Source: a bacterium UBP8_UBA6595 (GTDB taxonomy: Bacteria > Margulisbacteria > Marinamargulisbacteria > UBA6595). From it: a DNA stretch of 33,786 nucleotides. How positions within the stretch are numbered: the stretch's first letter is position 1; every line of letters begins with the position of its first letter. The stretch is taken from assembly GCA_002433595.1 (NCBI GenBank), contig DJIL01000045.1:1-33786 (forward strand), given 5' to 3'. The translations under genes and the position numbers were made by a program. This document shows positions 8,368 to 16,631 of the stretch, in pieces. The notes below the pieces were generated by a model, which saw only the letters and a program-made list of their open reading frames with translations, made no database searches and was not told the origin of the DNA.

Positions 8368-10443
8368 ATGTCAAAATTAAAATCTTTAAAATCTATGTTT
8401 AATATTCCAGATGTATCCGTTGCGGTTGCATTAATTATGATCGTGGGGGTTATGATTATTCCAATACCCACATGGGTTCTAGATATTCTTATGTCCTTAA
8501 ATTTATCAGTTGCGATTATTTTATTGCTGGTTGTACTGTATTTGAAAGAATCTTTAGAGTTTTCAGCGCTGCCTCAGATTCTACTGGTTATGACACTATT
8601 TCGGCTGGCAATTAATGTGGCTTCAACAAAATTGATTTTGAGTGCTGGGCCTGATTTTGATGGTCAAATTGTTATGGCGTTTGCAGACTTTGTCACCCGG
8701 GGCAATCTAGTTGTAGGGCTGGTTACATTTTCAATTATTACCCTGGTTCAGTTTGTGGTGGTTACTAAAGGATCCGAGCGTGTGGCAGAAGTATCGGCAC
8801 GATTTACTCTGGACGCTTTACCAGGAAAACAAATGAGCATTGATGCCGATTTGAATGCAGGGCTTATTGACGCTGAAGAGTCCCGGATGCGCCGAAAAAA
8901 GCTTGAAAAAGAATCAACATTTTTTGGGTCTATGGATGGGGCAAACAAGTTTGTAAAAGGCGATGCAATTGCCGGTATTGTTATTGTTATTGTTAATATT
9001 ATTGGGGGGCTATTAATTGGCCGATTTCAACAGGCGCTGAGTTTGGCCGAGTCGACGCAGGTGTATGTGCGATTAACGGTTGGGGATGGCCTTGTATCGC
9101 AAGTTCCAGCATTGTTAATTTCAGTTGCGACTGGTTTGGTCGTGACCAAAGCTGCATCAGAGGAAAGCTTAGGCTCAGATGTGAAGCGTCAAATTTTTGA
9201 GCAACCCAAGCCATTTGCTATTACGAGTATTATTTTACTAGGGTTGAGTCTTGTACCTGGATTTCCATTTCGATATTTTTTTCTATTAGCGTGCTTAGCC
9301 GGTGTGTTTGCGCTCAAGGTTGTTAAAGCCAAAAAAACACAAGAGGCCCAAACGATGCAAACCCAACAAAATGTTGCTAAACAAGCGATGAAGAAGCCTG
9401 AAAACCTGTTGGGCACGCTTAGCCTGGATCCAATCAGTTTAAAAGTTGGGCGCAATTTAGTGCCCCTCATTGACCCCAATCAAAATGGACCATTATTAGA
9501 GCGCATTACATTGGTTCGGTACCACATTGGCCAGGAGCTCGGATTTGTGATTCCGGGTGTTCGCATTATGGATGAACTAAGTCTACCGGTTAATGCCTAT
9601 GAAGTGTATATTCGGGGGACTCAGGTCGGCTATGGGGAGGTTGTAATGGGCCATTATTTTGTAGGGAAGCCCGTGTCTGATTTAAAACATCAAGGAATCC
9701 CCGGTATTGAGGCAATCGACCCGGTGACTCAAGAGTCGACGGCTTGGGTGCCAGAGGATCGGCTAGGGGCCCTTCAAGAGCAGGCTATTTCTGGTTTAAA
9801 CACTACCGATTTTATTGCCATGCATTTTTCGGAAGTAATTATGCAGCATGCCGATGAAATTATGACACGCCAAAATGTCCAGTCTCTTTTAGATTTAGTG
9901 AAAAATACCAATGCTGCAATTGTCCGTGAGCTTATTCCAGACATGTTGTCCCTAGGCCAAGTGCACAAAGTATTGCAAATTTTGGTGTCTGAACGAGTCT
10001 CAATTCGTGATTTATCCACAATTTTAGAACGCTTGGCTGACTACGCCAGCATTTCTCGCGATACCAACTTATTAGCTGAATATGTTCGCCAGGCATTATC
10101 TCGGCAAATTTGCAGTAAGTATGTGGGTAAAGATAATAGTATTTTGTTATTTACCATTGATCCTGAATTTGAAGAAACCATGATTAATGCAATACATCAA
10201 TCAGAATACGGCTCATTTCTGGCCCTGGATCCAGATGTTGGGCAAAGCGTATTGGCACAAATCGGTGAATTTGTAAGTAATTTTAGACGGTTGGACAAAG
10301 AGCCGGTAGGGTTGTGCTCGCCTAAGATTCGAACCTACTTTAAAAAGTTTTTAGAACGAAATTATCCACGGTTAATTATTCTATCGTATACCGAAATACC
10401 ATCAAATGTTAAAGTTCAGTCCATTGGCATTTTGTCCAACTAA
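8368..10443 (+). CDS. flhA: Flagellar export protein FlhA
   Basis: This 691-aa nonameric export-gate protein couples proton flow to secretion and binds export chaperones through its cytoplasmic ring. The N-terminal half has about eight membrane helices, with the strongly conserved cytoplasmic loop (roughly 130-200) carrying RFTLDALPGKQMSIDADLNAG and GSMDGANKFVKGDAIAG. The C-terminal half has the ring-forming domain, including VPLIDPNQNGPLLERI, LGFVIPGVRIMDEL, the EVIMQHADEIMTRQNVQSLL helix and a closing LSYTEIPSNVKVQSIGIL. The length is typical. A few phrases (SERVAEVSARF, GDGLVSQVPALLIS) are closer to SctV than to most FlhA, suggesting an old or divergent branch. The next gene follows after five bases. 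Confidence 0.95.
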   Translation: MSKLKSLKSMFNIPDVSVAVALIMIVGVMIIPIPTWVLDILMSLNLSVAIILLLVVLYLKESLEFSALPQILLVMTLFRLAINVASTKLILSAGPDFDGQIVMAFADFVTRGNLVVGLVTFSIITLVQFVVVTKGSERVAEVSARFTLDALPGKQMSIDADLNAGLIDAEESRMRRKKLEKESTFFGSMDGANKFVKGDAIAGIVIVIVNIIGGLLIGRFQQALSLAESTQVYVRLTVGDGLVSQVPALLISVATGLVVTKAASEESLGSDVKRQIFEQPKPFAITSIILLGLSLVPGFPFRYFFLLACLAGVFALKVVKAKKTQEAQTMQTQQNVAKQAMKKPENLLGTLSLDPISLKVGRNLVPLIDPNQNGPLLERITLVRYHIGQELGFVIPGVRIMDELSLPVNAYEVYIRGTQVGYGEVVMGHYFVGKPVSDLKHQGIPGIEAIDPVTQESTAWVPEDRLGALQEQAISGLNTTDFIAMHFSEVIMQHADEIMTRQNVQSLLDLVKNTNAAIVRELIPDMLSLGQVHKVLQILVSERVSIRDLSTILERLADYASISRDTNLLAEYVRQALSRQICSKYVGKDNSILLFTIDPEFEETMINAIHQSEYGSFLALDPDVGQSVLAQIGEFVSNFRRLDKEPVGLCSPKIRTYFKKFLERNYPRLIILSYTEIPSNVKVQSIGILSN

Positions 10444-10448
10444 CACTA

Positions 10449-10700
10449 ATGACTGACGATTACTGGTCGCACAGTGTACCGCAAAGTCGATATAGAAAAA
10501 CAACCAATGATCTGGAGTCTCGACCGGTGCCTATGGATTTGGTGTCTTGGCAGTCATGTTCAGCTAAAGCCAAGCAGACACTAAGCGCCCGTGTGGATGC
10601 CATGGCGGATCAAATACGTACCGAGTTGCTGGGAGACGCCGCCGATAATGTGAATTTGGAGGCTGCTTTAAATACAATTAAAGGGAGTCTAGGCATATGA
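10449..10700 (+). CDS. Small protein between flhA and the sigma factor; possible FlgM-like anti-sigma
   Basis: This 83-aa hydrophilic protein is not securely recognised. The first 35 residues look disordered. The rest predicts two helices (about 38-60 and 66-82): SAKAKQTLSARVDAMADQIRTELLG, then NLEAALNTIKGSL. A small helical partner encoded immediately before a FliA-type sigma gene, with an ATGA overlap, would suit an anti-sigma factor of FlgM type, which folds on sigma-28 and is exported when the hook is complete. The length is in the right range (FlgM is about 90-100 aa), but no diagnostic FlgM motif is clear, so this is inference from position and shape. Confidence 0.6.
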   Translation: MTDDYWSHSVPQSRYRKTTNDLESRPVPMDLVSWQSCSAKAKQTLSARVDAMADQIRTELLGDAADNVNLEAALNTIKGSLGI

Positions 10701-11308
10701 CACCATACAATAAACAATGGTCAGAAAATGCGTTGGCAATAGCCAATCATTTGAAGCTGGCAATTCTAAAAGAGCACCATGCCGCTGTATTAAGTACGTT
10801 TCAAACACGCATGAACCGAATTTTATACACATATTTACAGCATTTGCCTCGGCATGTTCGAGACAGCGAAAAGGAGGATTTGCAGACAATTGTAATGATT
10901 GAGTTTTTTGAAACCATTAAGGTTTGGAATCCTGAACGTCATAATTCGGTGTGGCCCTTGGCGTATCAGCGCATTAATGGGGCAATGCGAGATCATATTC
11001 GATTTGTAACCCGTACGGATCCCACGCGTTTTTATGAATGGGTAAACACGGCGGCTAATATGTACCTGGTTATCCAAGAAAATAATACATTTGAAGCCGC
11101 AATGGACAACACGTATGATTTGCAATCGGTATTGCAGTTGCTGGATGCACGCGAGCAAGAAATAGTCATTGCGCACGCCTTGCATGACCAGACGTTTAAA
11201 AAAATTTCAAAAAAAGTCCATCTATCGGAGTCTCAGGTATCGCGAATATACAACAAGAGCATAAAGAAAATACACGATATTTTAGCCAGTAAAAAAAGGA
11301 GTGAATGA
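10697..11308 (+). CDS. fliA: RNA polymerase sigma-28 family factor (FliA-like)
   Basis: This 203-aa sigma factor should direct RNA polymerase to late flagellar promoters. Region 2 contains AYQRINGAMRDHIRF (89-103), matching the A-x-x-RI-x-GAM-x-D-x-LR pattern of the FliA/WhiG/SigB group. Region 4 (about 145-195) has LLDAREQEIV and a helix-turn-helix KKISKKVHLSESQVSRIYNKSIKKI. At 203 residues it is shorter than typical FliA (about 240); region 3 (about 106-140) is shortened. Its place after the export genes supports the flagellar role. The stop codon overlaps the SulP start. Confidence 0.88.
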   Translation: MTPYNKQWSENALAIANHLKLAILKEHHAAVLSTFQTRMNRILYTYLQHLPRHVRDSEKEDLQTIVMIEFFETIKVWNPERHNSVWPLAYQRINGAMRDHIRFVTRTDPTRFYEWVNTAANMYLVIQENNTFEAAMDNTYDLQSVLQLLDAREQEIVIAHALHDQTFKKISKKVHLSESQVSRIYNKSIKKIHDILASKKRSE

Positions 11309-12879
11309 TGATTCAATATAGTCGACGCCAGTATTGGGTAGATACATTATCCGGACTAACGGTAGCGTTAGCATTAGTCCCAGAAGCGATTGCCTTTTCA
11401 TTTGTTGCGCATGTGGATCCAAGGGTGGGCTTATATGCGGCTATTATTATGGGGTTGGTAACAGCGGTGTTTGGGGGGCGCCCGGGCATGATATCTGGCG
11501 CAACAGGTGCCGTGGCTGTAATATTTGCGCCGTTGGTCATTAGTCAAACACAGCAGCATGGCGCAGCCGTGGCATTGTCCTATTTATTTTTAGCGGTAGC
11601 CCTTATGGGTGGCATGCAGCTGGTTTTTGGCCTGTTGCGTTGGGGTAAATTTATTCGACTAATTCCGCAGCCCGTTATGTTTGGGTTTGTAAATGGTCTT
11701 GCAATTGTTATCTTTAAATCACAGCTGGTGCAATTTTATATTCAGACAGAGTCTGGCCGTGCGTTAATGCCGACAGCTTCGCTGCTAACAATGCTGGGTC
11801 TAGTCGGGTTAACCATGGCTATTATTTATTTTTTGCCTAAGATAACCAAGGTTATCCCCGCGACGTTAACGGCTATTGTGGTGGTGTCTGGGGTGTCGGT
11901 ATACTTACAGTCCTGGGGAATTGACAGCCGGACGGTGTTGGACTTTGTTCAGACTATGGATCCCACACAAACAACAATTGCGGTTGCCATGCCACGCTTT
12001 CAGATGCCCATAGTGTCGGTGGATGCTATTTTGACAGTTTTACCGTATTCGTTTTTAGCAGCATCGGTTGGATTGATTGAATCGCTAATGACGGTGGTTC
12101 TTGTGGATGAATTAACGGATACGCGCGGCCGGGGAAATAAAGAAAGTATTGCGCAAGGGCTAGCCAATATAATTAATGGATTTTTTGGTGGAATGGGTGG
12201 CTGTGCCATGATTGGGCAAAGTATGATTAATGTGCGTGCCGGTGGGCGTGGACGCTGGTCTGGTTTTGTGGCAGCGGGTAGCTTATTGGTGTTTTTAATT
12301 ATTGGGGCATCCTGGGTTGAGGCCATTCCGTTGGCTGCTTTAGTGGGTGTTATGGTAATGGTCTCAATTGCGACATTTGAGTGGTCAAGCTTTCGAATTA
12401 TGAAAAAAATACCCAAAGCAGACTTTATTGTAATTATAATTGTGTCGGCAACGACCGTGTTTATTGATTTGGCAGTTGCCGTGTTTGTGGGCGTTATTAT
12501 TTCAGCATTGGTATTTGCATGGGATCAGGGGAAGCGTATCGCAGTTACGGCGTCTACAAATGACAATGGGTACAAAGTATACACGTTAAGGGGTAACCTT
12601 TTTTTTGGATCGGCTACTGCATTTAAATCGTTATTTGATGCGGCTAACGATCCCGATCATGTGGCGATTGATTTTTTGAACGCACGGGTCTACGATCACT
12701 CGGGTCTTGAAGCCATTCATTCGGTTGCGCAGCGCTATTCGCAGGTAAATAAAAAGCTGCACATATTAAATGTAAGCCCAGAGTGCCAGCGATTGCTGGA
12801 TCGTGCGGACAATATTGTTGAGGTTCAGGTTTTAGAGTCCTTGAAGCATTGGCGCATTGCGGAGGATCGGCTCGCATAA
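11305..12879 (+). CDS. SulP-family anion transporter with STAS domain
   Basis: This 524-aa inner-membrane transporter of the SLC26/SulP family may carry sulfate, bicarbonate or dicarboxylate; the substrate cannot be read from the sequence. The N-terminus holds the signature TVALALVPEAIAFSFVAHVDPRVGLYAA (about 18-45) and GRPGMISGATGAVAVI. About 12 membrane segments follow, including a conserved SFLAASVGLIESLMT helix. A C-terminal STAS domain (about 415-515) has the NTP-binding-like loop YDHSGLEAI. Two start codons are adjacent; the second (11308) is better spaced from the aaggag site, the first overlaps the fliA stop. Coupling of a transporter to a flagellar sigma factor is unusual. Confidence 0.93.
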   Translation: MMIQYSRRQYWVDTLSGLTVALALVPEAIAFSFVAHVDPRVGLYAAIIMGLVTAVFGGRPGMISGATGAVAVIFAPLVISQTQQHGAAVALSYLFLAVALMGGMQLVFGLLRWGKFIRLIPQPVMFGFVNGLAIVIFKSQLVQFYIQTESGRALMPTASLLTMLGLVGLTMAIIYFLPKITKVIPATLTAIVVVSGVSVYLQSWGIDSRTVLDFVQTMDPTQTTIAVAMPRFQMPIVSVDAILTVLPYSFLAASVGLIESLMTVVLVDELTDTRGRGNKESIAQGLANIINGFFGGMGGCAMIGQSMINVRAGGRGRWSGFVAAGSLLVFLIIGASWVEAIPLAALVGVMVMVSIATFEWSSFRIMKKIPKADFIVIIIVSATTVFIDLAVAVFVGVIISALVFAWDQGKRIAVTASTNDNGYKVYTLRGNLFFGSATAFKSLFDAANDPDHVAIDFLNARVYDHSGLEAIHSVAQRYSQVNKKLHILNVSPECQRLLDRADNIVEVQVLESLKHWRIAEDRLA

Positions 12880-12881
12880 TA

Positions 12882-12907
12882 CCTAGGGATTAGGGGGGCT
12901 TTTTTTC
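12882..12907 (+). terminator. Possible weak terminator after SulP gene
   Basis: A short inverted repeat (ccta/tagg around gggat) is followed by a G run and seven T. The stem is only four base pairs, so this is a weak intrinsic terminator at best. Its position directly after the long flagellar operon is suitable. Confidence 0.3.
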
Positions 12908-12912
12908 TAGTC

Positions 12913-12943
12913 TTGAGCAGCACAATCATGGTATAACTATAGT
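12913..12943 (+). promoter_or_regulatory. Possible promoter of response regulator gene
   Basis: ttgagc at 12913 and tatagt at 12938-12943 are sigma-70-like but separated by 19 bases, longer than usual; tataac at 12932 is an alternative -10. The tatagt box ends six bases before the ATG at 12950, which would make the transcript nearly leaderless. No Shine-Dalgarno is seen before that ATG. Confidence 0.3.
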
Positions 12944-12949
12944 CCTAAG

Positions 12950-13324
12950 ATGACTAAAAAAAATAGGGTAGTTGTGAGCATTGAAGCCAATGCAATTAAT
13001 CGGTACATGATTAAATCTCTGTTAGAATCTGACGGATATAGTGTCCATGATGCAGATTCGAAAAAATCCGGTCTAGAACTACTGGATACTGTTGTCCCAG
13101 ATGCCATTTTAATTGATTTGCATATGCCGGGAGTTGACGGCTACGCCATTACTCAACATATTCGGACCATTCATGGGCTAGCCAATACACCTATTATAGC
13201 ACTCACAACGCATGTGGGCATTGAAGGGTATAGTAAAAACGCAATTTCTGGATGCGATGGCTGCATTCAAAAGCCAATTAATGCGCAACTATTTTTGAAT
13301 AACCTATCGAAATTTCTAACGTAG
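12950..13324 (+). CDS. Single-domain response regulator (CheY/DivK-like receiver)
   Basis: This 124-aa protein is a complete receiver domain with no output domain. The phospho-acceptor is Asp56 in ILIDLHMPGVDG. Thr86 (PIIALTT) and Lys108 (IQKP) complete the switch triad. At the acidic pocket the usual Glu-Asp pair is Glu12-Ala13 (VSIEANAIN), so one metal-binding carboxylate is missing and Mg2+ affinity or phosphorylation kinetics may be altered. The wording NxINRYMIKSLLE resembles DivK-type and hybrid-kinase receivers. No histidine kinase is nearby. It could serve the flagellar motor encoded upstream, but the FliM-like protein lacks the canonical CheY-binding peptide. Confidence 0.9.
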   Translation: MTKKNRVVVSIEANAINRYMIKSLLESDGYSVHDADSKKSGLELLDTVVPDAILIDLHMPGVDGYAITQHIRTIHGLANTPIIALTTHVGIEGYSKNAISGCDGCIQKPINAQLFLNNLSKFLT

Positions 13325-13335
13325 AGCACTGTGGT

Positions 13336-14580
13336 ATGAACGTCGCTATTTTTGAAGACAATCGCTATGCTCAGTTTCAACCCATGGTTATGGCTCGACC
13401 GGTATATGAATTGGTTCTGGGGCACTGCACGGTTTTGGACCGATTCCAACATTATTTTTCGGATATATTAACCGCTTACTGTCGGCCTCATTTAAAATCA
13501 ATTGCGAGTCACCAGCGGCCAACGATTGGAATTAACTGGCTAGGAAATACGCATCAATGCTTATTTCTTAATGCTCGGGTTATCATGGATCGGCCCTTGC
13601 ACAATCAGATTATGGAATATGGTACAGGGCACCCCTATATTGTGGTTTCAGACACTAATGATGTAATTGCGGTGTGCGCCAGTTCAGACTTGGCGCTAAC
13701 AATTCATGATTATTTGATGACATTCTCAGACGGCCAAACATTAATCAATAATTTGCAATCTGTGTGTTCCATCTATACGTATTCAAAGGCACGTATTCTT
13801 AAAAATATTTGGGATTTAGTAGCGCTCAATCAAACACTTCTAGGGGAGGATGGTCACTTAAATTCTGGGAATTATGGCATTATTAAGGGGGAATTGGATG
13901 CCTGGGTATCCATTCGCAATGATGAACAGGTGTTTATTGACCAAGGGGTTCGAGTTGAGCCGTTTGTGTTTATTGATGCGGATCATGGGCCAGTCTATAT
14001 AGAGCGCGATGTTGTCATTCGCAGTCATACACGGATTAAAGGGCCCGCTTATATTGGTGCGGGCAGTCAAATTTTGGGTGGGGTGATTACAGCCAGTAGT
14101 ATTGGTTCTCAGTGTAAAATTCATGGCGAAGTGAGTCATTCTGTTATTCATAGTTATACGAATAAGGCTCACGATGGGTTTTTGGGGCACAGTTATGTCG
14201 GCGAATGGGTAAATTTGGGTGCAATGACGACCAATTCAAATTTAAAAAATACTTATGGGTCTATTCAAGTTGAGACAGCCGATGCCCGATGGGACAGTGG
14301 GCAGCAGTTTTTGGGTGTCTGCATGGGCGACCATGTTAAAACGGCGGTGGGAACACTGCTAAGAGCCGGCACAATGGTTGGCTATGGGTCAACATTATTG
14401 GGCCGCGATCATTGTGGCTGGGTCCCCCCGTTTAGCTGGGGCGAAGCCTTGAATTATACTCGCCAACAGTTGCCGCAGTTTTTACGTGCGGTTGAACGTA
14501 TGATGCAGCGGCGGACAATTCAACTTCGAACAGCGGATAAAAAATTAATGGCCTTATTATTTGAATATGCCCATTCATAG
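13336..14580 (+). CDS. GlmU-like sugar nucleotidyltransferase with left-handed beta-helix
   Basis: This 414-aa protein is of the type annotated as 'putative sugar nucleotidyltransferase, GlmU family'. The N-terminal part begins NVAIFEDNRYAQFQPM with MARPVYELVLG, matching the LxPLTxTRPxxELRxG opening of that group rather than the LAAGxGTRM motif of true GlmU. A conserved bridging segment (SKARILKNIWDLVALNQTLL) lies near 150-170. From about 200 to 370 there are hexapeptide-repeat turns (VYIERDVVIRSHTRIKG, AYIGAGSQILGGVI) forming a left-handed beta-helix. It probably makes an activated sugar for the cell envelope. It lies just after the response regulator and overlaps pgi, consistent with sugar-phosphate metabolism. 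The precise substrate is unknown. Confidence 0.82.
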   Translation: MNVAIFEDNRYAQFQPMVMARPVYELVLGHCTVLDRFQHYFSDILTAYCRPHLKSIASHQRPTIGINWLGNTHQCLFLNARVIMDRPLHNQIMEYGTGHPYIVVSDTNDVIAVCASSDLALTIHDYLMTFSDGQTLINNLQSVCSIYTYSKARILKNIWDLVALNQTLLGEDGHLNSGNYGIIKGELDAWVSIRNDEQVFIDQGVRVEPFVFIDADHGPVYIERDVVIRSHTRIKGPAYIGAGSQILGGVITASSIGSQCKIHGEVSHSVIHSYTNKAHDGFLGHSYVGEWVNLGAMTTNSNLKNTYGSIQVETADARWDSGQQFLGVCMGDHVKTAVGTLLRAGTMVGYGSTLLGRDHCGWVPPFSWGEALNYTRQQLPQFLRAVERMMQRRTIQLRTADKKLMALLFEYAHS

Positions 14581-15868
14581 CGACTACTGGGAGTATTGGC
14601 ACGAAGGTGTGCTGGACCCAACAACTATTTTAGAGCAGTACACTGCAGCCACAAACAACGACCTTTGGGCCCGCTGGACGGCCGCACTGACGCAAACTAG
14701 CCATTATTGGGCGAGGCACCCGCAGCCGCCGGGGTCGTATCGAGATACTCGAGAGGACTATGTCCAATTTGCAGAGGGTATTCGCGCAGATCAAAGCATT
14801 ACCCATGTGATTCAAATTGGGATTGGGGGGTCTTCCTTGGGGCCACACGCTTTGCATGACGCGTTGCGCCGACTCGTGCCACCCGATGATCAACGCCCAG
14901 TTGCATTTATTTCTAATCTGGACTCAGATGATTTTGATGATATTATTCAAACGATTCCATTGGACACAACGCTGTTTATTGTGGTTAGCAAAAGTGGCGC
15001 CACTGAAGAAACACGTGTCAATATGCAGCGATTAGTGGGGCATTGTGGGGATTCTGTATATGCGCGTACAGTTGCAATTACTAGTAAGGGGTCTATATTG
15101 GATATGCCCAATCGCTATCGTCGCGTGTTTTATTTGGATGAAAAAACGGGTGGGCGATACTCGGGAACGAGTGTTGTCGGCGGGTTAATTGTATCGATTG
15201 CATTGGGGTCAGCCTACTGGCAGTCGGTATTGGACGGGGCCTACACGATGGATCAACACGCAGCGATTCAGGACCCGGTCCATAATATTCCACTGGCTAT
15301 GGCGCTAATCTGGCAATACCAGCGACAGCAATCAGGTGTTCAGGTGATTATTCCTTATGCTCAAGCATTGGCATTATTTCCGAATCATTTGCAACAATTA
15401 ATGTGCGAAAGTAATGGAAAGTCAATAACACAGTTGGGCACACCCGTATCCGAGCCCACAGCCCCGGTTGTATTTGGACAACCGGGTACCTTGGCGCAGC
15501 ATTCGTTTTTTCAATTGTTGCATCAAGGCACCCACCCCGTTCCAGTGACACTAATTGCTGTGCGTTACTCACAATGTACGAACCGTTATCAACGCGACTT
15601 ACTGGCACACGTTATTGCACAGTCGTCCGTGTTTCAACAATCAAATCGCCCCCATACCGTATTGCTAGCGAATCAACTAACACCGCAAGCCATCGGTGCA
15701 GTATGGGCATTGTATGAAGCTACAACGGTACTGCAGGGATGCTTATGGGATTTGAACATATTTGATCAGCCAGGTGTGGAATTGGGAAAAACAATTGCAC
15801 AGTCGGTGTACACAACAGATGGACTGGATGATTATGCTAAAAAATTGCGTCAATTTATTGACAAATAA
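14567..15868 (+). CDS. pgi: Glucose-6-phosphate isomerase
   Basis: This enzyme interconverts glucose-6-phosphate and fructose-6-phosphate in glycolysis and gluconeogenesis. Of about 433 residues, the sugar-phosphate binding SIS motifs are clear: GIGGSSLGPHAL near 85 and VVSKSGATEETRVN near 140. A GGRYSGTSVVG segment follows near 200, and the C-terminal part contains FDQPGVELGK, the Pgi signature 2 region. The length fits the shorter bacterial Pgi form. The ATG at 14567 gives MPIHSDYWEYW; a TTG two codons earlier is possible. It overlaps the nucleotidyltransferase gene by 14 bases. The -35 box of the next promoter lies within its last codons. Confidence 0.95.
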   Translation: MPIHSDYWEYWHEGVLDPTTILEQYTAATNNDLWARWTAALTQTSHYWARHPQPPGSYRDTREDYVQFAEGIRADQSITHVIQIGIGGSSLGPHALHDALRRLVPPDDQRPVAFISNLDSDDFDDIIQTIPLDTTLFIVVSKSGATEETRVNMQRLVGHCGDSVYARTVAITSKGSILDMPNRYRRVFYLDEKTGGRYSGTSVVGGLIVSIALGSAYWQSVLDGAYTMDQHAAIQDPVHNIPLAMALIWQYQRQQSGVQVIIPYAQALALFPNHLQQLMCESNGKSITQLGTPVSEPTAPVVFGQPGTLAQHSFFQLLHQGTHPVPVTLIAVRYSQCTNRYQRDLLAHVIAQSSVFQQSNRPHTVLLANQLTPQAIGAVWALYEATTVLQGCLWDLNIFDQPGVELGKTIAQSVYTTDGLDDYAKKLRQFIDK

Positions 15869-15886
15869 GCCTTTTTCTGTAATAAT
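15858..15886 (+). promoter_or_regulatory. Sigma-70-type promoter of the mlaA-mlaC-RND operon
   Basis: A perfect -35 (ttgaca, 15858-15863) and an extended -10 (tg-t-aataat, hexamer 15881-15886) are separated by 17 bases. Transcription should start near 15893, about 29 bases before mlaA. The -35 overlaps the end of pgi, so the envelope genes have their own control. Confidence 0.7.
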
Positions 15887-15921
15887 TAGCTTAAATTAAT
15901 TCGTTAATTAACACGTTTTAT

Positions 15922-16629
15922 ATGAAAAAAAACATACTTATATTTATAATCGTTTCTTTGATTAACATGTCAGCAATTACGGTGGCGAATGGGCATGATT
16001 ACAGCGATGACTTTTTCGACGAATACATGGACTCATCACCCCCGGTTGCCCAACTAGATCCATGGATGCCAATGAACCGTGTATTTTTTGAATTTAACAA
16101 CTACGTGTATATATCGGTGGTTCGCCCAACAACCCGTGTGTATCAATTTTTGTTTCCTCGAATAATTCGCAAGCACGTAAAGCAAGTGGTGGAAACAGTG
16201 TATATGCCTGTTGATATTGCCAATTATTTATTGCAAGGTCGCGTGGCTATGGCGGCACAACAAACGGGTCGGTTTGTTGTAAACGCTACCGTGGGGGTTG
16301 GCGGGATTTTGGATGTTGCGGACGCTTGGATGGGATGGGACTATCAGCCAACGGGGTTTGGCGATACATTGAGAATTTGGGGGGTTCCAAGGGGGCCATA
16401 TTTGGTCTTGCCAATTTTAGGGCCAACAACCCTGCGAGGCACTGCCAATGTGCCGGTTCAGTATTATGTGCCAGCACTATATCTAAGTGATGACATACAG
16501 TCAAAGCTATGGGTTGGTAAACAGGTAAGCCTGTTTGAAAATCTTGTAAATGGGTATGATGCTATATATGCAAATAGTTTAGACCCATATAGTGTTGTGC
16601 GTGAATGGCAGTTGAGTAAAGGAGACTAA
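15922..16629 (+). CDS. mlaA: MlaA/VacJ-family phospholipid transport protein
   Basis: MlaA sits in the outer membrane and removes misplaced phospholipid from the outer leaflet, passing it to MlaC. This 235-aa protein has a Sec signal peptide (KKNILIFIIVSLINMSAITVA). The family core runs from LDPWMPMNRVFFEFN (about 45-59) through LQGRVAMAAQQTGRFVVNATVG to GFGDTLRIWGVPRGPYLVLPILGPTTLRG (about 145-175). Canonical MlaA is a lipoprotein with a lipobox cysteine; this protein contains no cysteine at all, so it cannot be lipidated that way. No strong ribosome binding site precedes the ATG. mlaC follows after two bases. Confidence 0.93.
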   Translation: MKKNILIFIIVSLINMSAITVANGHDYSDDFFDEYMDSSPPVAQLDPWMPMNRVFFEFNNYVYISVVRPTTRVYQFLFPRIIRKHVKQVVETVYMPVDIANYLLQGRVAMAAQQTGRFVVNATVGVGGILDVADAWMGWDYQPTGFGDTLRIWGVPRGPYLVLPILGPTTLRGTANVPVQYYVPALYLSDDIQSKLWVGKQVSLFENLVNGYDAIYANSLDPYSVVREWQLSKGD

Positions 16630-16631
16630 TT

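Noticed and set aside
2659..10443. Injectisome-type (host-directed) type III secretion system
   Set aside because: FlhA and FlhB have some SctV/SctU-like phrases, but the FliQ loop TQIQEQTLTFVPK, a FliO-like gene and a FliA-type sigma factor point to a flagellum. No secretin, needle or translocon gene is present.
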